Shown here: piece after piece, positions 32,790 to 39,672 of the stretch | Position numbering within the stretch: position 1 is the stretch's first letter | Layout: every line of letters starts with the position of its first letter | Origin: Gordonibacter sp036659115 | Lineage (GTDB): Bacteria; Actinomycetota; Coriobacteriia; Coriobacteriales; Eggerthellaceae | Length of the DNA: 46,617 nt | Strand: one strand, 5' to 3' | Assembly: GCF_036659115.1 (NCBI RefSeq) | Contig: NZ_JAVXDF010000005.1 | Notes under the pieces: model-generated | What the model was told of the DNA's origin: nothing | The model's input: only the letters and a program-made list of their open reading frames with translations | The model's database searches: none | Program-made: the position numbers and the translations under genes

Positions 32790-33443
32790 ATGGGGCACAA
32801 TCCCCTCGAATACGACGGTATCGCCGAGCAGCTTTATGCCCCCGTCTACCCCATCGTCGCGCGCGCCATCGTCGAGAGGACCGGCAAGCAGCAAGGCCGC
32901 GTGCTCGATGTCGGCTGCGGCGGCGGGCACCTGGGCTTTGCCGTGCTCAAGCAAGGCAACTTCACCTCGCTTTCTCTCTTCGACGAGAACGAACAGGCGC
33001 TGGACGTTGCGCAGCGACGCGCCGAAGAGCGCGGACTGGCCGAGCAGGTAGAGGGTGCCTATGCCGGCGACGTCTGCACACTGGAGCTGCCTGCCGTAGG
33101 CGGAAAGCCCTTCGACCTGATCGTGTCGCGAGGAAGCATGCCGTTTTGGGAAGACCAGCGCGCGGCCTTCGCGAATCTCTTCGGGTTGCTCGCACCTGGC
33201 GGCAGGGGCTACGTGGGCGGCGGCCTGGGCTCGGCCGAACTCGCGGCCGACATCGCCGAGCGCATGGCCGCCCTGCGCGCAGAGAACGGCGGCGAGGGCC
33301 CGCACCTATTCGACCGGTCGCAGTCCAAAGCGCTCGACGACGATGCCTATCTCGAATTGTTCGCCGAGCTAGGCGGCACCTGCGAGGTCATTGCCAACAA
33401 GGGCGAAGGCCACTGGATCATGTTCGGGAAGCTACCATCGTAG
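32790..33443 (+). CDS. Class I SAM-dependent methyltransferase
   Basis: A 217-residue methyltransferase. Motif I is VLDVGCGGGHLGFAVL, the strand-2 acid is in LFDENEQALDVAQRRAEER, motif IV is FDLIVSRGSMPFWED, and LLAPGGRGYVGGGLGS follows. Methyltransferases next to metal-chelator or corrinoid-transport genes are common in anaerobes, but the substrate here is unknown. ATG 32790 follows AAGGAG at ideal spacing. A longer open frame running from 31887 is only an alternate frame of the upstream gene. A 15-bp stem-loop follows the stop. Confidence 0.88.
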   Translation: MGHNPLEYDGIAEQLYAPVYPIVARAIVERTGKQQGRVLDVGCGGGHLGFAVLKQGNFTSLSLFDENEQALDVAQRRAEERGLAEQVEGAYAGDVCTLELPAVGGKPFDLIVSRGSMPFWEDQRAAFANLFGLLAPGGRGYVGGGLGSAELAADIAERMAALRAENGGEGPHLFDRSQSKALDDDAYLELFAELGGTCEVIANKGEGHWIMFGKLPS

Positions 33444-33454
33444 ACCCGAATCCT

Positions 33455-33490
33455 GCCCACGGCGCGGGTCGTTGCACCCGCGCCGTGGGC
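33455..33490 (+). terminator. Strong stem-loop after the methyltransferase gene
   Basis: GCCCACGGCGCGGGT (33455-33469) pairs perfectly with 33476-33490 around CGTTGC, 11 bp after the stop at 33443. The T-tract is poor. Confidence 0.7.
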
Positions 33491-33499
33491 GCAACCGTC

Positions 33500-33845
33500 G
33501 CATTCGCAAACCAAGACGCATTCGGTAGCGTTTCGTCGTGCGGCGAGCAAGTCATCAGGGCTATCGAGCGCGTTTGCGCGGACACCGGCTGCACGCAGCT
33601 TCATTTGGTGGCCCATTCGGAGGGTAGCCTGGTCCCCCTCTGGTCCACCGAGGCAGGAAGCTGGATCGTTCTGCAGGTTACTGAAGCGGGCTTCGACCGC
33701 CGATGCATGCGACCTGCGCAAGCGCGATTTCGCCCTCCAGGGCTCAGACGGACGCACGTACTCGTCGGCCGTCTCCTTCCTTGTCAAGCACCTCGCATCC
33801 GTCGAGGCGAAGCAGGGGAGCAGCCAGCCAGCGACGTCAGCATAA
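33500..33845 (+). pseudogene. Possible gene remnant upstream of the MITE-like element
   Basis: Codon-like sequence is split over two frames. One frame gives EQVIRAIERVCADTGCTQLH followed by LVAHSEGSLVP; a second gives DFALQGSDGRTYSSAVSFLV and a stop at 33843-33845. Neither has a start with a ribosome-binding site. LVAHSEGS vaguely resembles an alpha/beta-hydrolase nucleophile elbow, but this is weak. No family is recognised, and it may be non-coding. Confidence 0.3.
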
Positions 33846-33857
33846 CGGCGAATTCCC

Positions 33858-34000
33858 GAAAAATGGCGGCCAACGACCGCTTTGGTAGAGCAGCCACGTC
33901 GCAAGACGGCCTCTTCCCGACAAAAGCCCAGTTCATGAAAAATCAGGGAACTCGCTTCCAGAAAGAATCTTGCCAAAGCGGTCGCTGGCCGCCATTTTTC
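33858..34000. mobile_element. MITE-like element with 28-bp terminal inverted repeats
   Basis: Positions 33858-33885 and 33973-34000 are inverted copies matching at 27 of 28 bases, starting GAAAAATGGCGGCC at each end. They enclose 87 bp with no ORF. Size (143 bp), long terminal repeats and lack of coding fit a MITE or an insertion-sequence end pair. No target-site duplication is obvious. It lies in the gene-poor interval 33444-34363; from 34001 to about 34257 only unremarkable non-coding DNA is seen. Confidence 0.6.
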
Positions 34001-34268
34001 ACTTGTCCCGCTATCGCATGCCTAACGAGTCGCGTACCACGACGGCACCGCGCGAGCAGGACTATGTCCCCCTGCTCACTCTGTTCACGCCCCGCCCGCT
34101 CCCCCTGTTCACACGCACGTATGCCACGAACAGAACACTATTCGCCGCACATTTTGCGGTGAATATCTGGGCTTTAACCGCAGTGGCCGCAATTTGATTC
34201 ACCAGGACAGAGAGCATAAGGCGGTTTCCTCATCTACCTTCCTCCGGGTGCTGCCACTTTCTTTTTTA

Positions 34269-34308
34269 ATTATAACCGATTGATAATATTCAGTTTCTAG
34301 TATATATT
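34269..34308 (+). promoter_or_regulatory. AT-rich promoter with inverted-repeat operator before the metal importer
   Basis: TTGATA (34280-34285) and TATATT (34303-34308) are 17 bp apart in a conspicuously AT-rich patch (about 34258-34340). ATTAT-N9-ATAAT (34269-34287) overlaps the -35 and would suit a dimeric metal-responsive repressor (Fur/DtxR type). The sequence is not a close match to either published consensus. Confidence 0.6.
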
Positions 34309-34390
34309 TATTTAAGCATTATTCTTGTATTGATCTAATTGGGGACGAGAAACGCGGGGGGCAATGAAGAAAGCATTGGAGAGGGATAGC

Positions 34391-34444
34391 CAGGGGGCCT
34401 CCGACGCGTCTGGCGTCGGAGGCCCCCTGATGACGTCATCAGGG
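34391..34444 (+). promoter_or_regulatory. 17-bp RNA hairpin sequestering the permease Shine-Dalgarno, plus a palindrome
   Basis: 34391-34407 pairs perfectly over 17 bp with 34413-34429 around GTCTG. The right arm contains GGAGG (34418-34422), the only well-spaced Shine-Dalgarno (7 nt) for ATG 34430. An overlapping perfect 20-bp DNA palindrome, CCCTGATGACGTCATCAGGG, occupies 34425-34444 across that start codon. If transcribed, the hairpin should block initiation unless unfolded. Confidence 0.6.
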
Positions 34445-35521
34445 CCACATTGGCAAACCCCCAAGAAAACGCCTGACGAACCCGACACGTCCTGCTATAC
34501 CGCCGCAAGTAAAAAGGGGAAGCGGGCCAACGCCATCATCTTCGGCCTAGCGGTGTTCATGGTAGTGGCGGCAGGCATCTCGCTGATGTTAGGACGCTAT
34601 CCCATCGCACCAGACGAAGCCATCCGCATGCTGCTTTCCCTGGTCTTCCCCCTCGAGCACACCTGGACCGCGCAGCAGGAAACCCTCTTCTTCAATGTGC
34701 GCCTGCCGCGCATCATGCTGGCCCTCATGGTAGGCTGCTGCCTCGCTGCAGCGGGTGCAGCCTACCAAGGCACGTTCCAAAACCCGCTCGTATCGCCCGA
34801 CATCCTCGGCGCCTCGCAAGGTGCCGCCTTTGGCGCCGCACTTGCCATCCTTGCCGGACTCGGGGCGTTCGCCGTCTCTGCCTCAGCCTTTGTGTTCTCC
34901 ATCGTCACCGTGCTGCTGGTTTTGCTCATAAGCGGGCGCGCCAAAGGCAACCGAGTGCTGGTCACCGTACTAGCTGGCGTCATGGTGAGCTCGCTCTTCT
35001 CGGCAGGCGTCTCCTTCACGAAGCTCATTGCCGACCCCACCGACCAGCTGCCCGCCATCACCTACTGGCTCATGGGTAGTCTGACCGGAGCCAAACTGGA
35101 CACCAACCTGCTTATGACGGCCGTTCCCATGGTTGTCGGCCTCGCCGTACTGTTAGCCCTGCGCTGGCGCATCAACATCCTCACCATGGGAGACGACGAG
35201 GCATCCACCATGGGCGTTGACGCTCGCAAGCTGCGCATCCTCGTGCTCCTCGCCGCCACGCTCGTCACGGCTGCCAGCGTGTCGGTAACCGGCATGATCG
35301 GCTGGATAGGCCTTATCATCCCCCATTTATCACGAATGGTTGTTGGTGCCGACTACCGTAAGCTACTGCCCTGCAGCATGCTGATGGGTGCCAGCTTCCT
35401 GCTCATTGTAGACAACATCTCGCGTATTGCCACTACAGCAGAGATCCCCGTAGGCATCCTCACCGCCTTCGTGGGAGCACCGTTCTTCCTGTACCTCATC
35501 ACGCGGAAGAAGAAGCTATGA
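34430..35521 (+). CDS. FecCD-family ABC importer permease
   Basis: A 363-residue polytopic permease for iron-siderophore, haem or corrinoid uptake. RLPRIMLALMVGCCLAAAGA, QGTFQNPLVSPDILGASQGA and the late VTGMIGWIGLIIPHLSRM are the BtuC/FhuB hallmarks. ATG 34430 is preferred for its GGAGG at 7 nt; ATG 34364 would add 22 residues (385 in all) that coincide with a 17-bp hairpin, with GGGGGG only 2 nt away. A charged soluble N-terminus of about 35 residues precedes the first helix. It overlaps the ATPase gene by ATGA. Confidence 0.9.
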   Translation: MTSSGPHWQTPKKTPDEPDTSCYTAASKKGKRANAIIFGLAVFMVVAAGISLMLGRYPIAPDEAIRMLLSLVFPLEHTWTAQQETLFFNVRLPRIMLALMVGCCLAAAGAAYQGTFQNPLVSPDILGASQGAAFGAALAILAGLGAFAVSASAFVFSIVTVLLVLLISGRAKGNRVLVTVLAGVMVSSLFSAGVSFTKLIADPTDQLPAITYWLMGSLTGAKLDTNLLMTAVPMVVGLAVLLALRWRINILTMGDDEASTMGVDARKLRILVLLAATLVTAASVSVTGMIGWIGLIIPHLSRMVVGADYRKLLPCSMLMGASFLLIVDNISRIATTAEIPVGILTAFVGAPFFLYLITRKKKL

Positions 35522-36297
35522 GCATTCACATCGACCACCTGGACTTCTCCTACGGCAAGCGCCAGATCCTCCATGACGTATGCATCGACATCCCCGATGC
35601 CACACTGGTGAATGTACTCGGGCCAAACGGCGTGGGTAAGTCCACCCTGTTCCGGTGCATTCTCGGGTTGAACAGCACCTACACCGGCACCGTATCGATC
35701 AATGGCAAGGACCTGCGGCACCTCTCCATCAAGGAGCGAGCACGCGAGATATCCTACATCCCCCAGTCGCATGCCCCCGTGTACGACTACGAGGTGCTCG
35801 ACGTGGTGCTTATGAGCACCGGCACAGACTTAGGAATGCTACGCACACCAGGACCACGCCATCGCCGGCGCGCCTACGAGGCGCTTGAGCGCATAGGCAT
35901 CGCACATTTGGCTGAGCGCAACTACACCCAAATTTCCGGAGGCGAGCAACAGTTGGTATTAGTAGCGCGCGCCCTCGCCCAAGATGCGAAGACCATCATC
36001 ATGGACGAGCCCACCAGCGCGCTGGACTACGGCAACACGGTGCGCGTGCTGTCCTGCGTAAAGCAGCTTGCGCGCGAAGGACTCTCCATCGTGCAATCCA
36101 CTCATCAGCCCGATCAAGCGTTCCTCTATTCCGACAAAACACTGGTGCTACATCAGGGATGCGTGCATGCCTTCGGCACTCCCAAAGACGTCATCACCAA
36201 CGAGCTGGTGAGCACTATCTACAACGTGAACGTCGAGGTCAACTCTCTTTATGGCGACAAGGTGCGCGTCTGCGTGCCCGTACAGGAAATCGCATAG
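35518..36297 (+). CDS. FecE/BtuD-type ABC importer ATP-binding protein
   Basis: A 259-residue ATPase. Walker A is GPNGVGKST, the Q-loop YIPQSHAP, the signature ISGGEQQLVLVARAL, Walker B TIIMDEPTSALD and the switch His in STHQPDQAF. It resembles FepC/FhuC-like partners of FecCD permeases. The start shares ATGA with the permease, and the binding-protein gene follows after 35 bp. The signature has GGEQQ rather than the usual GGQ, a common variant in this subfamily. Confidence 0.93.
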   Translation: MSIHIDHLDFSYGKRQILHDVCIDIPDATLVNVLGPNGVGKSTLFRCILGLNSTYTGTVSINGKDLRHLSIKERAREISYIPQSHAPVYDYEVLDVVLMSTGTDLGMLRTPGPRHRRRAYEALERIGIAHLAERNYTQISGGEQQLVLVARALAQDAKTIIMDEPTSALDYGNTVRVLSCVKQLAREGLSIVQSTHQPDQAFLYSDKTLVLHQGCVHAFGTPKDVITNELVSTIYNVNVEVNSLYGDKVRVCVPVQEIA

Positions 36298-36332
36298 CTC
36301 ATACACTCAAGGGAAGGAAGGGAACTACTACT

Positions 36333-37475
36333 ATGGGAACTGTAAGAACAGGGATATGGCGCAAACGAGTAGGGGCAATCGCATGCGCCGCCGTATTGTG
36401 CTGCGGCTTAGGCGTGATTGCCGGATGCTCCAACGGCACCGACTCCAAGAGCGCCGATCAGGGCAAGACCGAACAAACCGCGCCGGAACAGGCTACCACG
36501 CGCACCTTCACCGACTCGGCAGGCCGCGAGGTCGAGGTGCCCACACAGATAGACAAGATCGCCCCCTCGGGCCACACGGCCAACCAGGTACTCCTGACCA
36601 TGGCCCCCGACAAGATGGCAGGCTTATCCCAAGAGCTTTCCGCAAGCCAGCTGAAATACTTCGACAAGAAACTTGCCGACCTGCCGATATTCGGCGCGGC
36701 ATTCGGTGCCAAGGGCGATATGAACAAGGAGTCCGTGGCTGCATCCGGAACGCAGATCGTCATCGATACCGGCGAGTATAAGGACGGCCTGAAGGAAGAC
36801 CTGGATGGCTTGCAGGCGCAGCTGGGCATTCCCGTGGTGTTCATCGAGACGCCGCTTGACGGCTACGACAAGGCCTACGAGATGCTGGGCGACCTGCTGG
36901 GTATGAAGGAGCGTGGAGCGGAGCTGGGCGACTACTGCACCAAAGCCTACAACGAGACAAAAGACACTATGGCCAAGATACCCGAGAGCGAGCGCGTGAA
37001 CATCGCTTACCTGTTAGGCGACTCGGGCCTGAATGCCATCGCTAAGGGTTCCTACCAGGGCACCGTTATCGACATGTGCGCCAACAACGTCGTGGTGGTT
37101 GACAAGGCCTCGGGCAGCGGAGCTGGCAACGAGATCAGCCTCGAGCAAATCGCCGTATGGAACCCCGACATGATCGTGTTCGGCACGAAGAGCATCTATA
37201 GCAAGGTGGGCGACGACGCTGCATGGGCCGGTATCTCGGCCATCGAATCGAAGAACTACTACGAGGTTCCCAGCGAGCCGTGGTGCTGGCTGAACAACCC
37301 GCCGACCGTGAACCAGATCATGGGCCTGCAGTGGCTTCCGCGCCTGTGCTACCCCGACAAGTTCGACACCAGCACCCAAGACGTGGTCACGAGCTATTAC
37401 AAGACGTTCTACAACCACGACCTGTCCCAGGCAGACTACAACGAACTGGTCGCGAAGGCGCTGCCCAAGAAATAG
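36333..37475 (+). CDS. Metal/siderophore-type ABC substrate-binding lipoprotein
   Basis: A 380-residue binding protein of the periplasmic-binding-protein-2 (TroA-like) class. The signal peptide ends in an IAGC lipobox near residue 30, so it should be anchored to the membrane. A Ser/Gln/Thr-rich linker (ADQGKTEQTAPEQ) follows. The DSAGREVEVP opening is typical of these proteins, and EISLEQIAVWNPDMIVFG is a further conserved segment. The ligand is not predictable: iron chelate, corrinoid or oxyanion are all possible. The ribosome-binding site AAGGGA is 11 nt from ATG 36333. Last gene of the importer operon. Confidence 0.92.
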   Translation: MGTVRTGIWRKRVGAIACAAVLCCGLGVIAGCSNGTDSKSADQGKTEQTAPEQATTRTFTDSAGREVEVPTQIDKIAPSGHTANQVLLTMAPDKMAGLSQELSASQLKYFDKKLADLPIFGAAFGAKGDMNKESVAASGTQIVIDTGEYKDGLKEDLDGLQAQLGIPVVFIETPLDGYDKAYEMLGDLLGMKERGAELGDYCTKAYNETKDTMAKIPESERVNIAYLLGDSGLNAIAKGSYQGTVIDMCANNVVVVDKASGSGAGNEISLEQIAVWNPDMIVFGTKSIYSKVGDDAAWAGISAIESKNYYEVPSEPWCWLNNPPTVNQIMGLQWLPRLCYPDKFDTSTQDVVTSYYKTFYNHDLSQADYNELVAKALPKK

Positions 37476-37502
37476 CCGATCCCCGCAACCGAGCCCTCCC
37501 GC

Positions 37503-37532
37503 CTACGACCCGGCCTTTGTGCCGGGTCGTAG
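37503..37532 (+). terminator. Terminator of the metal-importer operon
   Basis: CTACGACCCGGC (37503-37514) pairs perfectly with 37521-37532 around CTTTGT, 27 bp after the stop. A clear T-tract is lacking. Confidence 0.7.
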
Positions 37533-37573
37533 CATTGACGCCCCTCACCCTTACCTGCATTATCAAGAAATGC

Positions 37574-37604
37574 ACGAATGCCCGGCACAATGCCGGGCAT
37601 TCGT
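37574..37604 (-). terminator. rpmE terminator
   Basis: ACGAATGCCCGGCA (37574-37587) pairs perfectly over 14 bp with 37591-37604 around CAA. On the minus strand the stem is followed by GCATTTCTTG. It lies 28 bp after the rpmE stop. Confidence 0.75.
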
Positions 37605-37632
37605 TGATGGTGCATTCGATCAGTTGCGAGAA

Positions 37633-38097
37633 CTACTCGGCAGCCTTCTCTTCGACAAGAGCGTCGACCGCGGCGATGTCCTCGGCGCTAGCCTCGACGG
37701 CTTCCACGGCAGGAGCAGCAGCCTCGACGACAGCGGCCTTGGCAGCGGCAGCTTCGGACTTCTTCGCAAACTCCTCGGCACGCTTGGCCTTCTCGGCAGC
37801 CTTGGCGTCGCGCTCGGCCTTCTTCTTAGCCTCGGCCTCGGCGACAGCGGCGGCTTTCGCAGCCTTCTTGGCAGCCTCGCGCTCGGCAACCGTGTCCTTC
37901 GCAGAACCGAATTTGTCGGCAAAGCGCTGGACGCGTCCGCCGGTATCGACGAAGCGCTGCTGGCCGGTATAGAACGGGTGGCACACGTTGCAGATGTCGA
38001 TCTTCAGCTCGGGCTTGGTCGACATGGTCGTGAAGGTGTTGCCGCAGCTGCACTTCACCGTGCATTCCATGTACTCCGGATGAATTCCTTGTTTCAT
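37633..38097 (-). CDS. rpmE: Ribosomal protein bL31 with an Ala/Glu/Lys-rich C-terminal extension
   Basis: A 154-residue protein. The first ~65 residues are zinc-type L31: KQGIHPEYMECTVKCSCG (Cys12, 16, 18) and ICNVCHPFYTGQQRFVDTGG (Cys36, 39). The remaining ~85 residues are a charged helix of Ala, Lys and Glu (REAAKKAAKAAAVAEAEA) ending acidic, about doubling the protein. The tail shares AVVEAAAP with the tail of ribosomal protein S2 in this window. ATG 38097 has AAAAGGAG upstream. An L31-leader-like hairpin precedes it. Confidence 0.92.
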   Translation of the reverse strand: MKQGIHPEYMECTVKCSCGNTFTTMSTKPELKIDICNVCHPFYTGQQRFVDTGGRVQRFADKFGSAKDTVAEREAAKKAAKAAAVAEAEAKKKAERDAKAAEKAKRAEEFAKKSEAAAAKAAVVEAAAPAVEAVEASAEDIAAVDALVEEKAAE

Positions 38098-38160
38098 ATT
38101 GGTTCTCCTTTTCGGGCCTTGGTTTCCGACCAAGGCAAGACAAGCCTTTGCATGTTACCA
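38098..38160 (-). promoter_or_regulatory. rpmE leader hairpin, candidate L31 autoregulatory element
   Basis: GCCTTGGT (38116-38123) pairs perfectly with ACCAAGGC (38129-38136) around a 5-nt loop, just upstream of the Shine-Dalgarno on the minus strand. L31 leader RNAs, including a coriobacterial class, have been described as ribosomal-protein autoregulators. A match to that class is inferred from position and shape only. Confidence 0.45.
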
Positions 38161-38193
38161 TAAGAAGGAGGGGTTATCGAGGAGAATTGCTCG

Positions 38194-39099
38194 CTACACC
38201 TCCAAAAATGCCTCATTCACGGTAAATCCGTACATTGCAGCGATGGCACGCAAGCCCGCATCGGGAATCGTGTTCGGGAAATCGCCGCCGCCATTCAGCA
38301 GCCGAGCCCGCACGTAGATATCCGCCGCTTTCTCCACCGTGTGCATAAGGCCGAACGTCGCATCGAAGTCCACCCCAGAACAGAACAAACCATGCTGCGC
38401 CCACACGCACGCCGCATACGCATCCATGAGGTCAGCCGTTGCCCGCGCGATATCCGGACCGCCCGGCACCATCCATGGCACCACGCCGATACCCTCAGGA
38501 AAGGCGATGACGCTCTCGGTCATGGCCTTCCACAGCGCCCGCGTAAACGTGCGCGCCTCCAGCGGCAATACCGCCGAGAGGGCCACCACGTTCACGGGAT
38601 GCGCATGGTACAGCACCCGGCTGGCACCCTCGGTAGCGGCAGCGCGCGCTTCGTGGATGAGCACATGGCTGGCAAACTCGCTGGTGGGCATGCCGCCGTT
38701 CTTGAAGCCCCACACGATGCGCCAGGCATCTCCCTCGGCGTTCAGCTCCACGATACCCAGCGACGCATCGGGGTCGAGCGCCACGTTGCGCATGAACCCG
38801 CCCGCACGCGTAGCCAGGAAGAACGAGCAGCGCATGCCGGGGGCTGCCAGCCCAAGCGGCACCCATGAGCTCGGCGTGTCGTAGAAGTACGAGCGACACG
38901 ACGACAGATCCTCGGGCGTCAAGCGATACGTTGCGTTTCCGCCGTTGCGCTCATGCCATCCCTGGTCCCACCCATCGTTGCACAGGCGCACAAACCCTTT
39001 GACGAAACCCTGCTGCTCTACTGCCACGCCCGACACGGCACCTTTCGCCATAGAGACGCCCTTATCCAGCATCTCCTGCGCGTCATCGAAAAAACCCAT
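38194..39099 (-). CDS. Class II aldolase, rhamnulose-1-phosphate-aldolase-like
   Basis: A 301-residue zinc aldolase of the class II aldolase/adducin family, closest in pattern to RhaD. NGGNATYRLTPEDL, SHVLIHEARAA and LYHAHPVN (zinc His pair) are present, with AACVWAQHGLFCSG containing the third zinc His. About 28 N-terminal residues before VEQQGFVKGF (MGFFDDAQEMLDKGVSMAKG) form an amphipathic extension unlike enterobacterial RhaD. No rhamnose kinase or isomerase is nearby, so the true substrate is open. ATG 39099 follows GGAGG. The rpmE gene follows on the same strand after 96 bp. Confidence 0.82.
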   Translation of the reverse strand: MGFFDDAQEMLDKGVSMAKGAVSGVAVEQQGFVKGFVRLCNDGWDQGWHERNGGNATYRLTPEDLSSCRSYFYDTPSSWVPLGLAAPGMRCSFFLATRAGGFMRNVALDPDASLGIVELNAEGDAWRIVWGFKNGGMPTSEFASHVLIHEARAAATEGASRVLYHAHPVNVVALSAVLPLEARTFTRALWKAMTESVIAFPEGIGVVPWMVPGGPDIARATADLMDAYAACVWAQHGLFCSGVDFDATFGLMHTVEKAADIYVRARLLNGGGDFPNTIPDAGLRAIAAMYGFTVNEAFLEV

Positions 39100-39132
39100 G
39101 AGGCCCTCCTCGATCGTAATAGATTTCCACCT

Positions 39133-39161
39133 ATTATAAGAGACGCTCCTGGCGCACCGAA
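39133..39161 (-). promoter_or_regulatory. Promoter of the aldolase gene
   Basis: On the minus strand TTCGGT (39161-39156) and a perfect TATAAT (39138-39133) are 17 bp apart, about 34 bp before ATG 39099. The -35 is weak. Confidence 0.5.
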
Positions 39162-39200
39162 TATGGTTACCAACTCTTAAGGGGACTCCATAAACGCAAA

Positions 39201-39224
39201 GGAGGGCTCCCGCAGGAACCCTCC
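39201..39224 (-). terminator. Terminator after the superoxide reductase gene
   Basis: GGAGGG-C-TCC-CGCA-GGA-A-CCCTCC forms a stem with one mismatch. On the minus strand it is followed by TTTGCGTTT. It lies 28 bp after the stop at 39253. Confidence 0.65.
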
Positions 39225-39252
39225 CCTTCAAGACACCTTAACTGCGCGAAGT

Positions 39253-39633
39253 CTAGACCTCGGCAACCCACAGGCCGTGGATGTTGCAGTACTCGTAGGC
39301 ACGCAGCGGCTTGTCGCCCTCGGCGACAGCGAAGCTGGCAGTAGGCTGGTCCTCGGGAGTAAGCTGAGCGATCTGGTAGCCCTTCTCCGTGACCAGGCAG
39401 ACAAACGTGATGTAGTGCTCGGGAGTCATGGGATGCGGCACGCTGCCCACAGCCACGTGCACCTGGTTGCCCTCGACGGTGATCACCGGCACATGCTTCT
39501 CGGTTGCAGCATCGGTCGTATTAGCCGTAAGCTCTTCCATCTGCTCGCCGCAGCACACCAGCGGCACACCGCTGTCGAACGGCTTAATGGCGATGTTCCC
39601 ACAGTGCGTGCAATGGTAAAACGTGACATCCAT
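39253..39633 (-). CDS. Desulfoferrodoxin (2Fe superoxide reductase)
   Basis: A 126-residue non-haem iron enzyme reducing superoxide to H2O2 without making O2. The N-terminal desulforedoxin site is C8/C11/C27/C28 (HCTHCG, VCCGEQ). The catalytic SOR site has EKHVPVI, SVPHPM and EYCNIHGLW, giving the Glu-Lys, His and Cys-N-I-H ligands. Length is normal. ATG 39633 lies 39 bp downstream of lgt on the same strand. With the rubredoxin fusion at 29820, a rubredoxin-to-SOR electron path is plausible. Confidence 0.95.
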   Translation of the reverse strand: MDVTFYHCTHCGNIAIKPFDSGVPLVCCGEQMEELTANTTDAATEKHVPVITVEGNQVHVAVGSVPHPMTPEHYITFVCLVTEKGYQIAQLTPEDQPTASFAVAEGDKPLRAYEYCNIHGLWVAEV

Positions 39634-39672
39634 GGCATTCCCTTTCGATTTGCGAATACGCAGACTTATATG

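Noticed and set aside
31887..33443. A 518-residue frame running through the DUF364 gene into the methyltransferase
   Set aside because: Its first part is the +2 frame of the DUF364 gene; the true methyltransferase start is ATG 32790 with AAGGAG.
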